Positions 33,464-45,129 are shown, counted from the stretch's first letter. The stretch: 64,000 nucleotides of DNA from Pseudomonadales bacterium (GCA_024234855.1 JACKNN010000003.1:412020-476019); one strand, 5' to 3'. Program-made: numbers and translations. Notes: generated by a model not told the origin, from the sequence alone.

Positions 33464-33586
33464 GTGAGCGCCGTTGATGTGCAGGCCCTGCGCGGCTGGA
33501 TCGGCCGGCAGGAGACCCGCAGCGATACCATCTTCCCAACGCCGGTGGCCCAGCTTTCTGCGACACTCGCCCGGGGCACGGGGTAA
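33464..33586 (+). pseudogene. Stub of FAS1-like/HTD2 dehydratase (N-terminal 40 residues)
   Basis: A GTG-started 40-codon frame after the ACAD gene reads MSAVDVQALRGWIGRQETRS, then a P-x-P-V-x-x-L segment, and ends in TAA. This is the typical N-terminus of MaoC-like FAS1/HTD2 dehydratases (itaconyl- or 3-methylfumaryl-CoA hydratase type), which normally run 270-290 residues and often follow ACAD genes. The stop lies 6 bases before the convergent yciB stop, so the rest of the gene is gone. Reading as a remnant is inference from the family's N-terminal pattern. Confidence 0.6.
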
Positions 33587-33592
33587 CGGCAG

Positions 33593-34180
33593 CTACTCGT
33601 CCGCCAGCTGTTCGTCCTTGAGGTGCGGGCTGATCAGCAGTGCGGTGAGTACGGTGAGCAGCAGGGTGAAACCGATGGCGGAATAGAGCTTGTAGCTCAC
33701 CCAGGTGTCCTCGCTGTAGCCGTAGGCCACCACCAGGTTGAGGCCCCCGACGATCGCGAAATTAGTCACCCACAGCAGGTTGAGCTTGCTCCACACCGGC
33801 TTGGGCAGGTGAATCTGGCTGCCCAGGGTGCGCTCCATCAGGTTCTTGTCGCCGATATACTGGGATGCCCCGAACACGAGGGCCAGCACCCAGTTGAAAA
33901 TGGTGGGCTTCCACTGGATAAACATCTGGTTGCGGAACACTAAGGTGGCGCCGCCGAATACCAATACCGCCAGCAACAGCCACAGCAGGCGTTTTTCCAG
34001 GGTGCGGGTGAAGGCGTAGGTGAGCGCGACCTGGGCCACTGTGGCCGCCATCAGTACTGCGGTAGCGGTGAAAATGCCGTCAAAGGTGTACTCCCATCCC
34101 GCCAGCTCAATCGATGTCCCCTTGAGCTGGTAGATGATGAAGAACAGGGCGATGGGGAGGAATTCGGCCAATTGCTTCAT
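33593..34180 (-). CDS. yciB: Inner-membrane septation protein A family (YciB/IspZ)
   Basis: 195 residues, five to six membrane segments, starting MKQLAEFLPIALFFIIYQLKG, the family N-terminus, with the downstream KPTIFNWVLALVFGASQYIGDKNLMER. Involved in cell-envelope synthesis and division in enterics; mechanism unclear. Here it lies divergent from the PHP gene (34255), the usual neighbourhood in gammaproteobacteria, although yciI is absent. Confidence 0.93.
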   Translation of the reverse strand: MKQLAEFLPIALFFIIYQLKGTSIELAGWEYTFDGIFTATAVLMAATVAQVALTYAFTRTLEKRLLWLLLAVLVFGGATLVFRNQMFIQWKPTIFNWVLALVFGASQYIGDKNLMERTLGSQIHLPKPVWSKLNLLWVTNFAIVGGLNLVVAYGYSEDTWVSYKLYSAIGFTLLLTVLTALLISPHLKDEQLADE

Positions 34181-34254
34181 GGATTCGGCCGTACTGAGGC
34201 TGTTAACATGTGTTTTTTCTCCAGGAAACTTGCGGCAGCTGCCAAAGCGGCCGG

Positions 34255-35166
34255 GTGCCCAGTGTAAAGATAGTGTTGATTGACTTCCATACCCATACCG
34301 CCGCCTCGGATGGCGCCCTCAGTCCACGCGACCTCGTGGCTCTGGCCTGCGAGCGCAAGGTCGATATGCTGGCGATCACGGATCACGACACCGTGGCCGG
34401 CTACCTGGCGGTGGCGCAGCCGGATGACGGGCAGCAGTGGAGTGCTTCAGCGCAGCATCATCCCGGTGTCCAGTTGATACCGGGGATAGAGTTTTCCTGT
34501 CGCTGGTCCGCCACCACCATTCATATCCTGGGCCTGGGCATGGACTGCGCCCACCCGGCGATGCGCGAGGGGCTGGATATGCTCAACGAGGCGCGGGTGG
34601 AGCGCGGCAAGAAGATCGCCCGGCGGCTAGAGGCGCTGGGTTTTGTCGGCGCGCTGGCCGGCGCGCTGGCCGAGGCCGGGGACAGCCAGTTGGGGCGCCC
34701 CCACTTTTCCGCCTGGATGGTGTCCCAGGGCCATGTGAGCGACCACAACCAGGCGTTTGACAAATACCTGGGGCAGGGCAAAACCGGCGACGTCAAGGCT
34801 TTCTGGCCGGAACTGGCCCAGGTGGTGCAGTGGATCGTCGCCGCCGGTGGCGTGGCCGTTATCGCCCACCCGCTGAAATACAAGTTCACCCGCATGAAGC
34901 TGCGCCGCATGGTCATCGACTTCATGGCCGCTGGCGGCGCGGGCATCGAGATCAGCAGCGGCTACCAGACCCCGGACCAGACCGCCCAACTGCGGCGCCT
35001 GGCCGGCGAGTTCGCGCTGGAAGTGTCCGTGGGCTCCGATTTCCACCGGGAGGGGCCCTACAATCCCCAGCCCGGGGTTGCGCTGCCGGCGCTAGAGGGC
35101 CTGCGCGGTGTCTGGGAGCGCTGGCTGTCGCCGCCGGCGACGATGCGCAGGAGTCGGCAGTTGTGA
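34255..35166 (+). CDS. PHP-domain phosphoesterase (RNase AM/YciV family)
   Basis: 303 residues with the GTG at 34255 as start; GTG 34273 or TTG 34276 would also yield the conserved DFHTHTAASDGALSP. Metal-binding PHP motifs: DFHTHT, TDHDT, GIEFSC, HPLKYKF and GSDFH. YciV is a 5'-to-3' exoribonuclease and 3',5'-bisphosphate nucleotidase. It overlaps the yciO-like gene (GTGA), consistent with a coupled pair. Start choice is uncertain because no strong ribosome site is visible. Confidence 0.87.
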   Translation: MPSVKIVLIDFHTHTAASDGALSPRDLVALACERKVDMLAITDHDTVAGYLAVAQPDDGQQWSASAQHHPGVQLIPGIEFSCRWSATTIHILGLGMDCAHPAMREGLDMLNEARVERGKKIARRLEALGFVGALAGALAEAGDSQLGRPHFSAWMVSQGHVSDHNQAFDKYLGQGKTGDVKAFWPELAQVVQWIVAAGGVAVIAHPLKYKFTRMKLRRMVIDFMAAGGAGIEISSGYQTPDQTAQLRRLAGEFALEVSVGSDFHREGPYNPQPGVALPALEGLRGVWERWLSPPATMRRSRQL

Positions 35167-35786
35167 GCCAGTTCTACCAGATTCATCCCGACAACCCCCA
35201 GGTCAGGCTGATTCGCAATGCGGCGGACATTATTCGCGGCGGTGGCGTGGTGGTGTATCCCACCGACTCGGCCTACGCCCTGGGCTGCCATATCGGCGAC
35301 AAGAACGCCCTGGACCGCATCCGCCGCATCCGCAAGCTGGACGACCGTCACAATTTCACCCTGGTGTGCAGCGACCTGTCGGAGATCGCCACCTACGCCA
35401 AGGTGGACAATGCGGCCTACCGCCTGCTGCGCCACTGCACCCCCGGCCCCTACACCTTTATCCTCAAGGCGACCTCCGAGGTGCCGCGGCGGCTGATGCA
35501 CCCCAAGCGCAAGACCGTGGGGCTGCGGGTGCCGGACAACCGCATCGCCGCGGCCCTGCTGGCCGACCTGGGCGAGCCCCTGATGAGCGTGACCCTGATC
35601 ATGCCCGGCGACGAGTACCCGCTGATCGACCCCTACGATATCCGCGACAGCCTGCAGCACGAGGTCGATCTGGTTATCGACGGCGGTTATTGCGGGATGG
35701 AGCCCACCACGGTGGTGGATCTGGCGGACGACACCCCCATGGTGCTGCGGGTCGGCAAGGGAGATATCGCGCCTTTTGCGGATTAA
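35163..35786 (+). CDS. YciO/TsaC-Sua5 family protein (L-threonylcarbamoyladenylate synthase type)
   Basis: 207 residues with GTG start overlapping the previous TGA. YrdC-like fold: GGGVVVYPTDSAYALGC, KRKTVGLRVP and STVVDL-type end (PTTVVDLADDTP). YciO members resemble TsaC, which makes threonylcarbamoyl-AMP for tRNA t6A; YciO itself is weaker or of other function. I cannot tell from sequence whether this is the essential TsaC of this organism. Confidence 0.87.
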   Translation: MSQFYQIHPDNPQVRLIRNAADIIRGGGVVVYPTDSAYALGCHIGDKNALDRIRRIRKLDDRHNFTLVCSDLSEIATYAKVDNAAYRLLRHCTPGPYTFILKATSEVPRRLMHPKRKTVGLRVPDNRIAAALLADLGEPLMSVTLIMPGDEYPLIDPYDIRDSLQHEVDLVIDGGYCGMEPTTVVDLADDTPMVLRVGKGDIAPFAD

Positions 35787-35855
35787 ATGGGTATACTGCC
35801 CGCAAGCTCGCCGGCCCTTGCCCCCCGGTGATTTTTGCTAACCACAGGTAGGCCC

Positions 35856-36755
35856 GTGTCAGTTAACGAACCCATATCCGAAACTCAGGCAACACCGTCG
35901 GCGGACGAGCCGGGCCAGGCGGCGCCTGCACCTGTTTCCGCCCCGGCCGCCGCTGCCACGGTACCGCGCCCCCAGCAGGGGGAGATGCCTTTTGCCATGG
36001 TGATGGGCAAGGCCGTCACCGAATTTCCGAAGGACCTGTACATACCGCCCCAGGCGCTGGAAGTGTTCCTGGAGGCGTTCGAGGGGCCGCTCGACCTGTT
36101 GCTGTACCTGATCAAGCGCCAGAACCTGGACATCCTGGAAATCGACGTCTCCGAGATCACCGAGCAGTACATGCGCTACGTTGAGCTGATGGACGCAATG
36201 CAATTCGAGCTGGCCGCAGAGTACCTGCTGATGGCGGCCATGCTGGCGGAGATCAAGTCGCGCATGCTGCTGCCGCGCTCCAGCGAGCTGGAGGAGGACG
36301 AGGAAGATCCGCGGGCCCAGTTGATTCGCCGCCTGCAGGAATACGAGCGCTTCAAGAAGGCGGCGGAGGAGATCGAGGAAATCCCGCGGATGGAGCGGGA
36401 CACCTGGGCGGGCAGTGCCAACCCCCCCGACCTCAACCGGGCCAGGACCGACCCGGAGGTGGACATGCGCGAGCTGCTGGTGGCCCTCGGCGAGGTGCTG
36501 CGCCGGGCGGACATGTTCGAAAGTCACCATATCCAGCGCGAGGCCCTGTCCACCCGGGAGCGCATGTCGCAGGTGCTGGAGATGTTGGCCGGCCAGCAGT
36601 TCGTGCCCTTCGTGGCCCTGTTTTCCGCCCGGGAGGGGCGCCTGGGCGTGGTCGTCACCTTCCTGGCGATCATGGAACTTATCAAGGAATCACTGGTGGA
36701 GATCGTGCAGACCGAGGCGTTCGGTCCCATCCACGTCAAGGCAAGAGCGGAGTAG
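35856..36755 (+). CDS. scpA: Segregation and condensation protein A
   Basis: 299 residues with GTG start (AGGTAGG four bases upstream). A 45-residue Ala/Pro-rich N-terminal extension precedes the family core LEVFLEAFEGPLDLLLYLIK and the C-terminal winged helix. ScpA is the kleisin of the SMC-ScpAB condensin. scpB follows 1 base after the stop. Confidence 0.93.
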   Translation: MSVNEPISETQATPSADEPGQAAPAPVSAPAAAATVPRPQQGEMPFAMVMGKAVTEFPKDLYIPPQALEVFLEAFEGPLDLLLYLIKRQNLDILEIDVSEITEQYMRYVELMDAMQFELAAEYLLMAAMLAEIKSRMLLPRSSELEEDEEDPRAQLIRRLQEYERFKKAAEEIEEIPRMERDTWAGSANPPDLNRARTDPEVDMRELLVALGEVLRRADMFESHHIQREALSTRERMSQVLEMLAGQQFVPFVALFSAREGRLGVVVTFLAIMELIKESLVEIVQTEAFGPIHVKARAE

Positions 36756-36756
36756 C

Positions 36757-37503
36757 ATGTCGGAAATTGGTCTGGTACAGATTGTCGAGGGCGCCCTGCT
36801 CGCCGCGGGCAAACCCCTCACAGTGGCGCAGTTGGGCGACCTGTTCGAGGAGCCCGACAGGCCGGACAACGCGGCGCTGCGCAGTGCCCTTGAGGAAGTG
36901 GCCGCACGCTGCGAGGGACGGGGCTACGAGCTGCAGGAGGTGGCCAGTGGCTTTCGCTTCCAGGTGCGCCAGAACCTCAGTCCCTGGGTGGCCCGGCTGT
37001 GGCACGAGCGCCCCCAGAAATATTCCCGCGCCCTGCTTGAGACGCTGGCGCTGATCGCCTACCGCCAGCCCATCACCCGCGGTGAGATCGAGGAAATACG
37101 GGGTGTGGCGGTCAGCTCCAATATCATCAAGACCCTGCACGAGCGGGAGTGGATACGCGTGGTGGGGCACCGGGACGTACCCGGCCGGCCGGCCATGTAC
37201 GCCACCACCCGGCAGTTCCTCGATTACTTCAACCTCAAGACCCTCGACCAGCTGCCCGCCCTGGCGGATATACGCGACCTGGAAACCCTCAACGCCGAGC
37301 TGGGTTTCAGCGACCCGGTGCCGGGCACCGAAGCGGCCGGGACAGAGAAAGGCCTGACGCTGGTCGGCGGCACCGAGCACCGCGCCGAAGCCAGTGACCC
37401 GGCGGAGGATGACACCGACGAGTACGGGAGCGATGACGACGAGGCCGAACAGGCTGACGACGAAACGGATTCGGCTGCCGCCGGTCCCGACAGTCGAGGC
37501 TGA
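36757..37503 (+). CDS. scpB: Segregation and condensation protein B
   Basis: 248 residues. Two winged-helix domains (about 5-165), with YRQPITRGEIEEIRGV and VGHRDVPGRP as landmarks, then a 60-residue acidic, Asp/Glu-rich tail (about 185-248) with repeated DD and DE pairs. ScpB dimers bind ScpA. It starts 1 base after scpA and is followed 7 bases later by rluB. Confidence 0.93.
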   Translation: MSEIGLVQIVEGALLAAGKPLTVAQLGDLFEEPDRPDNAALRSALEEVAARCEGRGYELQEVASGFRFQVRQNLSPWVARLWHERPQKYSRALLETLALIAYRQPITRGEIEEIRGVAVSSNIIKTLHEREWIRVVGHRDVPGRPAMYATTRQFLDYFNLKTLDQLPALADIRDLETLNAELGFSDPVPGTEAAGTEKGLTLVGGTEHRAEASDPAEDDTDEYGSDDDEAEQADDETDSAAAGPDSRG

Positions 37504-37510
37504 GTAGCCT

Positions 37511-38524
37511 GTGCGTAATAAGCCTACCGTGGGCAAACCGCCCGCCACCGACAAAAAAACCACCGTGCGCAAGACCGCCGCTGCCGCTGCAAAACCTGCC
37601 GGACGCGGGAAATCCGCAGCGGGCAGGAAACAGGCCGCTGTAGAAAAACCTGTCGAACCACCACCCGCCAGAGCCGATGAAAAACTGCAGAAGGTACTGG
37701 CCCGCGCCGGTGTCGGTTCCCGCCGGGAGATGGAGCGGTGGATAGAGGAGGGGCGTGTCGCCATCAACGGCAGGGCCGCCACCCTGGGAGACCGGGTGGA
37801 TGAGCGCGCCCGCATCACCGTCGACGGGCGCCCGCTGGAGCCGGCGCCCGCCGTGCAAACCCGTTGTATTGTGTACCACAAGCCGGTCGGGGAAGTGTGC
37901 TCGCGCAAGGACCCGGAGGGTCGCCGCACCGTGTTCGAGCGTTTGCCCAAACTCAAGTCGGGCCGCTGGATATCCATCGGCCGGCTCGACTTCAACACCT
38001 CGGGCCTGCTGCTGTTCACCACCGACGGCGACCTCGCCAATGCCCTGATGCACCCGTCTGCCAATATCGAGCGGGAGTACATGGTGCGGGTCATGGGCAA
38101 GGTGGAGATGGAGATGCTGCACCGGATGGTCGAGGGCGTCATGCTGGAAGATGGTGTGGCCCGCTTTACCGATATCACCGACGCCGGCGGCGAGGGCATC
38201 AACCACTGGTTTTACGTGGTGATCATGGAGGGTCGCAACCGCGAGGTGCGCCGCCTGTGGGAGTCGCAGGGCCTGACCGTATCCCGCCTCAAGCGGGTGC
38301 GCTACGGCGAGGTATTCATTCCCTCCCGGGTCAAGCAGGGCCAGTGGGCGGAGATGGAGCCGGCCGAGATCAAGAGCCTGTACCGCATGGCGAACCTGCC
38401 CATGAAAGAAGTGCGGCGCAACACCCTCAAGGAGCGCGAGGTCATGGAGCGCCAGTTTGGCAAGCGCCAGGGCCGGGGAGTTGCCAGGAAGGGTTCGAGC
38501 CGGAAAGTCCGGCCGCCGGGATAG
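37511..38524 (+). CDS. rluB: 23S rRNA pseudouridine(2605) synthase
   Basis: 337 residues with GTG start. A Lys/Ala/Pro-rich N-terminal extension of about 55 residues is followed by an S4 domain (57-105, KLQKVLARAGVGSRREMERW) and the synthase domain with catalytic aspartate in GRLDFNTSGLLLFTTDG. C-terminal basic tail. It modifies U2605 of 23S rRNA (E. coli numbering). Completes the scpA-scpB-rluB group common in gammaproteobacteria. Confidence 0.93.
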   Translation: MRNKPTVGKPPATDKKTTVRKTAAAAAKPAGRGKSAAGRKQAAVEKPVEPPPARADEKLQKVLARAGVGSRREMERWIEEGRVAINGRAATLGDRVDERARITVDGRPLEPAPAVQTRCIVYHKPVGEVCSRKDPEGRRTVFERLPKLKSGRWISIGRLDFNTSGLLLFTTDGDLANALMHPSANIEREYMVRVMGKVEMEMLHRMVEGVMLEDGVARFTDITDAGGEGINHWFYVVIMEGRNREVRRLWESQGLTVSRLKRVRYGEVFIPSRVKQGQWAEMEPAEIKSLYRMANLPMKEVRRNTLKEREVMERQFGKRQGRGVARKGSSRKVRPPG

Positions 38525-38570
38525 GGCCGGCGCCCGCGGACCTCTGTCAATCGTCGTAGGGCTTGTTTTC

Positions 38571-39329
38571 TCAGCGCGCGTTAAACGCCCGCCCGGTAAC
38601 CCCCACGCTGTCATCACCCATCAAAAACAGGTAGGTCGCCATGATGTCCTCCGGCGCCGGGTTGTCGGTGGGCCGCTCGGCGGGGTAGGCCGTGCGGCGC
38701 ATGGCGGTGTTGGTCGCCCCCGGGTTGAGGCTGTTGACCCGCACGCGGGAGGTGTTTTCCAGTTCGCTGGCCAGCACCTGCATAAAGCCCTCTGTGGCAA
38801 ACTTGGACACCGCGTAAGCGCCCCAATAGGCCTTGCCGGTGCGTCCTACCCCGGAAGATGTAAAGATAATCGACGCTGCCGGCGCCGCCTGCAGCAGGGG
38901 CAACAGGTGGCGGGTCAGCAGGAACTGGGCATTGACGTTGACCTGCATCACTTCCTGCCAGCCGGCGTAACTGGCGCTCTCTATCGGCCGGCGTTCACCC
39001 AGGACGCTGGCGTTGTGCAGCAGCCCGTCCAGGTGCGGAAACTCCTCCGCCAGGGCATTCGCCAGGTGGATGACACTGTCCTCGGTGGCGCTGGCGAGGT
39101 CGAGCGTGACCAGCGCCGGTTTGGGACCGCCGGCCGCTTCGATCGCATCGTAGACCTGTTCCAGCTTGCTCTCGGTGCGGCCGAGCAGGATCACGGTGGC
39201 GCCGTGGGCGGCATAGGCCAGCGCGGCGGCCCGGCCGATACCGTCGCCGGCGCCAGTCACCAGTACGACCTTGCCCTGGAGCAGTGCGGGGGCGGGGCGG
39301 TAGCCTGCCGGCGCGGTTGGATACGTCAT
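38571..39329 (-). CDS. yciK: YciK-family short-chain dehydrogenase
   Basis: 252 residues, SDR: TGAGDGIG (25-32), HNAS replacing NNAG (105-108), FTSSG and Y172-x3-K176 (YAVSK). The HNAS variant and LEHLDGLLHNA-like segment identify YciK; enzyme substrate unknown. It is the last gene of the four-gene mtaD operon (mtaD, ubiG, mupP, yciK), 22 bases after mupP. Confidence 0.9.
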   Translation of the reverse strand: MTYPTAPAGYRPAPALLQGKVVLVTGAGDGIGRAAALAYAAHGATVILLGRTESKLEQVYDAIEAAGGPKPALVTLDLASATEDSVIHLANALAEEFPHLDGLLHNASVLGERRPIESASYAGWQEVMQVNVNAQFLLTRHLLPLLQAAPAASIIFTSSGVGRTGKAYWGAYAVSKFATEGFMQVLASELENTSRVRVNSLNPGATNTAMRRTAYPAERPTDNPAPEDIMATYLFLMGDDSVGVTGRAFNAR

Positions 39330-39351
39330 TTGCAGTTCCTGTTGTTCAGTG

Positions 39352-40038
39352 TTATTCGCCCAGGATCAGTTCCAGCAGCTCGGTGCTGCTCCCGGCATGG
39401 GCGTCCGCGCCCCAGCCGCAGGGGTCGTCGTCGGGCTCGATATAGCCATAAGCGGCGGCAATGGTGTACATGCCGGCGCGCCTGCCGGCCTCGATATCGC
39501 GCAGGTGGTCGCCAATGTAAATGGCCTGTTCGGCGGTGCAGCCCAGCTCGCGACAATTGCGCAGCAGCGATTCGGGGTGAGGTTTGCGCTGCGTCACGTC
39601 ATCGGAGCACACCACGCTGCCGGGTGGCGGTTGCATCGCCAGCTGCGCCAGCAGCGGTTCGGCATAGGCCCGGGGCTTGTTGGTGGCGATGCCCCAGCCT
39701 ATGCCTCGCTGCTGCAGTTCAATGAGCAACTCGTCGATGCCCGGGTAGGGGCGGGCCACGGTGCCCAGCACCTGGCTGTACAACTCCAGCAGGCGCAGCC
39801 GCTGGGCTTCGAAACCGTCTGCATCCTCCGGCATATCCAGCGCCAGGCTCACCAGCGCCCGGGCGCCGTTGGACACCGAGGCGCGAATGCGCTGCGGATC
39901 CATCGGCGCGCGACCGTGTTCGGCCTGCAGCGCCTGCACCACGACAACGAATTCGTCGGCGGTGTCCACCAGGGTGCCGTCCAGGTCGAAGATGACCGCC
40001 CGCAGCGAGGCAGGTCGGGTTATTACGCTCCGGCTCAC
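39352..40038 (-). CDS. mupP: HAD hydrolase, probable N-acetylmuramic acid 6-phosphate phosphatase MupP
   Basis: 228 residues, HAD-IA: IFDLDGTLVDTADEF (nucleophile Asp), and the later ATNKP, QRKPHPE and IGDHLRDIEAG motifs. Phosphoglycolate phosphatase-like by sequence, but in the Pseudomonas order mtaD-ubiG-mupP-yciK this position is MupP of the MurNAc recycling route. The assignment rests on synteny. Its start overlaps the ubiG stop by 4 bases. Confidence 0.85.
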   Translation of the reverse strand: MSRSVITRPASLRAVIFDLDGTLVDTADEFVVVVQALQAEHGRAPMDPQRIRASVSNGARALVSLALDMPEDADGFEAQRLRLLELYSQVLGTVARPYPGIDELLIELQQRGIGWGIATNKPRAYAEPLLAQLAMQPPPGSVVCSDDVTQRKPHPESLLRNCRELGCTAEQAIYIGDHLRDIEAGRRAGMYTIAAAYGYIEPDDDPCGWGADAHAGSSTELLELILGE

Positions 40039-40745
40039 GCGGGTTTTACCGCCCGCACCATGTAGTTGACGCTGACGTCCCGCTCGTTGAGCCGGTAGTA
40101 TTTGGTCAGCGGATTGTAGGTGAGGCCGGTCATGCCCTCTATCACCAGCCCGGCGTCGCGTATCCAGCCGGCCAGTTCCGAAGGTTTGATGAATTTGGCG
40201 TAGTCGTGGGTGCCGGCGGGCAGCAGGCGCAGGATGTGCTCGGCGCCGACGATGGCGAACACGAAGGCCTTGGGGTTGCGATTGATGGTGGAGAAATACA
40301 GGCTGCCACCGGCCTTCGCCAGGGCGGCGCAGGCATTGATCACCGAGCCCGGGTCGGGCACATGTTCCAGCATCTCCAGGCAGCAGACGATATCGAAGCT
40401 GCCAGCTTCTCTGGCCGCCAGTTCCTCCGCGGTGGATTGCCGGTACTCGACCGCCAGCCCGGATTCCTGCTGGTGCAGCCGGGCGACCGCCAGCGGCGCC
40501 TCGCCCATGTCGATGCCCGTGACCGTGGCCCCGCGCTGGGCCATGGCCTCGGCCAGGATGCCGCCGCCACAGCCGACATCCACCAGCCGCTTGCCGGCCA
40601 CGGGAGAGTGCTCATCGATAAAGTTGGCCCGCAGGGGGTTGATCTCGTGCAGCGGGCGGAACTCGCCGTCGCGGTCCCACCAGCGAGAGGCCAGGGCCTC
40701 GAACTTGGCGATTTCCTGCGGGTCTACATTGCGGGTGTCAGTCAT
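40035..40745 (-). CDS. ubiG: Ubiquinone biosynthesis O-methyltransferase
   Basis: 236 residues, SAM methyltransferase: FEALASRWWD and ALNPLRANFID-like start (HEINPLRANFIDE), the SAM loop DVGCGGGILAEAMA, and the family sequences LEMLEHVPDP and INRNPKAF. Both O-methylation steps of ubiquinone synthesis. Overlaps mtaD (4 bases). Confidence 0.95.
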   Translation of the reverse strand: MTDTRNVDPQEIAKFEALASRWWDRDGEFRPLHEINPLRANFIDEHSPVAGKRLVDVGCGGGILAEAMAQRGATVTGIDMGEAPLAVARLHQQESGLAVEYRQSTAEELAAREAGSFDIVCCLEMLEHVPDPGSVINACAALAKAGGSLYFSTINRNPKAFVFAIVGAEHILRLLPAGTHDYAKFIKPSELAGWIRDAGLVIEGMTGLTYNPLTKYYRLNERDVSVNYMVRAVKPA

Positions 40746-42082
40746 CGGGGGTCCTGGTGTGTTGCGTGGATGCGGTCGCGCCAGGCCCGGGTGCGGGTCC
40801 CAAGCGCGCTGGGGTCGATACGGGTGAGTTGGCGCTGGTCCATGACCTGGACCCCGCCGATCCAGCTGTGAGTGACCTGGCTGCCGTTGCAGGCGTACAC
40901 CAGCTGCGACAGGGGATGATAGAGCGGCTGGGTTTCGGGCTGGCTGAGGTCCACCGCGATCAGGTCCGCCAGCTTGCCCGGCTCGAGGCTGCCGATACGG
41001 TCGTCCAGGCCCAGTGCGCGGGCGCCGTTGATGGTGGCCATCGCCAGTGCCTCGACCGCGGGCAGGGCGGTGGCGTCCTCGCTGCTGAGCTTCGCCAGCA
41101 GGGCAGCCGTCTGCATCTCGCCGAACAGGTTCAGGTCATTATTGCTGGCGGCGCTGTCGCTGCCCAGCGCCACGTTGATGCCCCGGGCCAGCAGCCGGGT
41201 CACGGGACAGGTGCCGGAGGCCAGCTTCATATTGGATTGCGGGCAGTGCACCACGTGGGCGCCGGTGGCCGCCAGCAGGGCGATATCCTGGTCGCCCAGG
41301 TCGGTCATGTGCACGCACTGGGTGCGGGGCCCCAGCAGGCCCAGCCGGTGCAGGCTGTCCAGTGGTCGCTCGCCGTTCTGTTCAACCGCCAGCAGCACCT
41401 CGCCCCGGGTCTCATGCAGGTGAATCTGCACCGCCACGTCGAGCTCGGCGGCCAGGGTGGCCACCTGCACCAGGTTGGGTTCGGACACCGTGTAGCTGGC
41501 ATGGGGGCCAAACCCCACCGTTACCAGCGCACTGTGCTTTACATCATCCCGCAGGGCCAGGCCCTTGCTGATGTATTCGTCGGCGCTGCGCGCCCACACG
41601 GTGGCAAAATCCAGCACGGGAAAGACAATCTGGCAGCGCATGCCCAGGCGCTGGGCTGTCTCGGCACAGGCATCGGGAAAGAAGTACATGTCGCTGAAAG
41701 TCGTGGTGCCGGAGCGAATCATCTCGGCTATGGCCAGCTCTGCCCCGTCGCGCACAAAGGCGGCGCTGACGTGGGCCGCCTCGGCCGGCCAGATGTGCTG
41801 TTCCAGCCACGGCATGAGCGGCTGGTCGTCGGCGTAACCGCGCAGCAGGCTCATGGCGGCGTGGCCGTGGCTGTTTACCAGCCCGGGCATCAGGGCGTGG
41901 CCGGGCAACTCCAGTACCCGCGCGGCGCTGATGGCTTCGGCCTCACGGCGCGGTAAAATGGCAGTGATGCGATCGCCGGTGAGGGCGATACTGTAGTTTT
42001 CCAGCACCGCGCCCCGGGGAACCACCGGCACTATCCAGCCCGGGTGAATCAGGGTGTCGGCGGTCTGTGCTTGCGGGTTCAT
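40742..42082 (-). CDS. mtaD: 5'-methylthioadenosine/S-adenosylhomocysteine deaminase family amidohydrolase
   Basis: 446 residues, TRZ/ATZ amidohydrolase: metal HxH in NSHGHAA, HLHETRGE, CVHMTDLGD and the Asp in LGSDSAASNND. Deaminates methylthioadenosine (to methylthioinosine in Pseudomonas) or related purines. First gene of the operon that runs divergently from gyrA. Confidence 0.92.
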   Translation of the reverse strand: MNPQAQTADTLIHPGWIVPVVPRGAVLENYSIALTGDRITAILPRREAEAISAARVLELPGHALMPGLVNSHGHAAMSLLRGYADDQPLMPWLEQHIWPAEAAHVSAAFVRDGAELAIAEMIRSGTTTFSDMYFFPDACAETAQRLGMRCQIVFPVLDFATVWARSADEYISKGLALRDDVKHSALVTVGFGPHASYTVSEPNLVQVATLAAELDVAVQIHLHETRGEVLLAVEQNGERPLDSLHRLGLLGPRTQCVHMTDLGDQDIALLAATGAHVVHCPQSNMKLASGTCPVTRLLARGINVALGSDSAASNNDLNLFGEMQTAALLAKLSSEDATALPAVEALAMATINGARALGLDDRIGSLEPGKLADLIAVDLSQPETQPLYHPLSQLVYACNGSQVTHSWIGGVQVMDQRQLTRIDPSALGTRTRAWRDRIHATHQDPR

Positions 42083-42449
42083 GGGGCGGTTTGTCCTGTT
42101 GCAAATAGCGGTCGCTGGCAGCGCTCACAAACAGTTGTCCTCTACGGCGCAAAATGGCCGTCAAGAGTGGTAGTGACCGGCGCCAGATCTGGTCAAAAAA
42201 CCACCAATTTGCCGCGCTTTCGCCGGCCTTGGCAAGTTGGGCAGGAAGTATAACCGGAAATTCCCCGATGCCGCCGCAGCGGCGCCGAAATACTGCAAAA
42301 ATATGGCGATATAGCGCCATGTTCCGTATAATCGGCGGTTTGTGTTCGGGGCGAGCAATACCGTTTCAGACGGTGTTGCGGCGGCGCAATTGCAGCGACC
42401 GGTCGCAATCGTGAGCGCCCTCCGCAAGTAGTCAAGGAATCCGCTGTAC
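42083..42449. other. mtaD-gyrA divergent promoter region
   Basis: 367 bases without a gene. Plus side: an inverted repeat ATGGCG-N6-CGCCAT (42303-42320) overlapping the -35/spacer of a perfect TATAAT (42327-42332), then in the leader a 12-base palindrome GCGACCGGTCGC (42395-42406). Minus side: TATACT about 190 bases before mtaD is the best -10 match, without a clear -35. Confidence 0.6.
42304..42332 (+). promoter_or_regulatory. gyrA promoter overlapped by an inverted repeat
   Basis: -10 TATAAT (42327-42332), spacer 17, -35 TGGCGA (42304-42309, 3/6). The hexamer sits inside the ATGGCG/CGCCAT inverted repeat at 42303-42320. Transcription would start near 42339, 110 bases before the ATG. Confidence 0.6.
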
Positions 42450-45092
<2,643 letters not shown>

Positions 45093-45129
45093 GCGCCGGG
45101 CGGACTCGACTAACCAGGAAAGAAACAAG

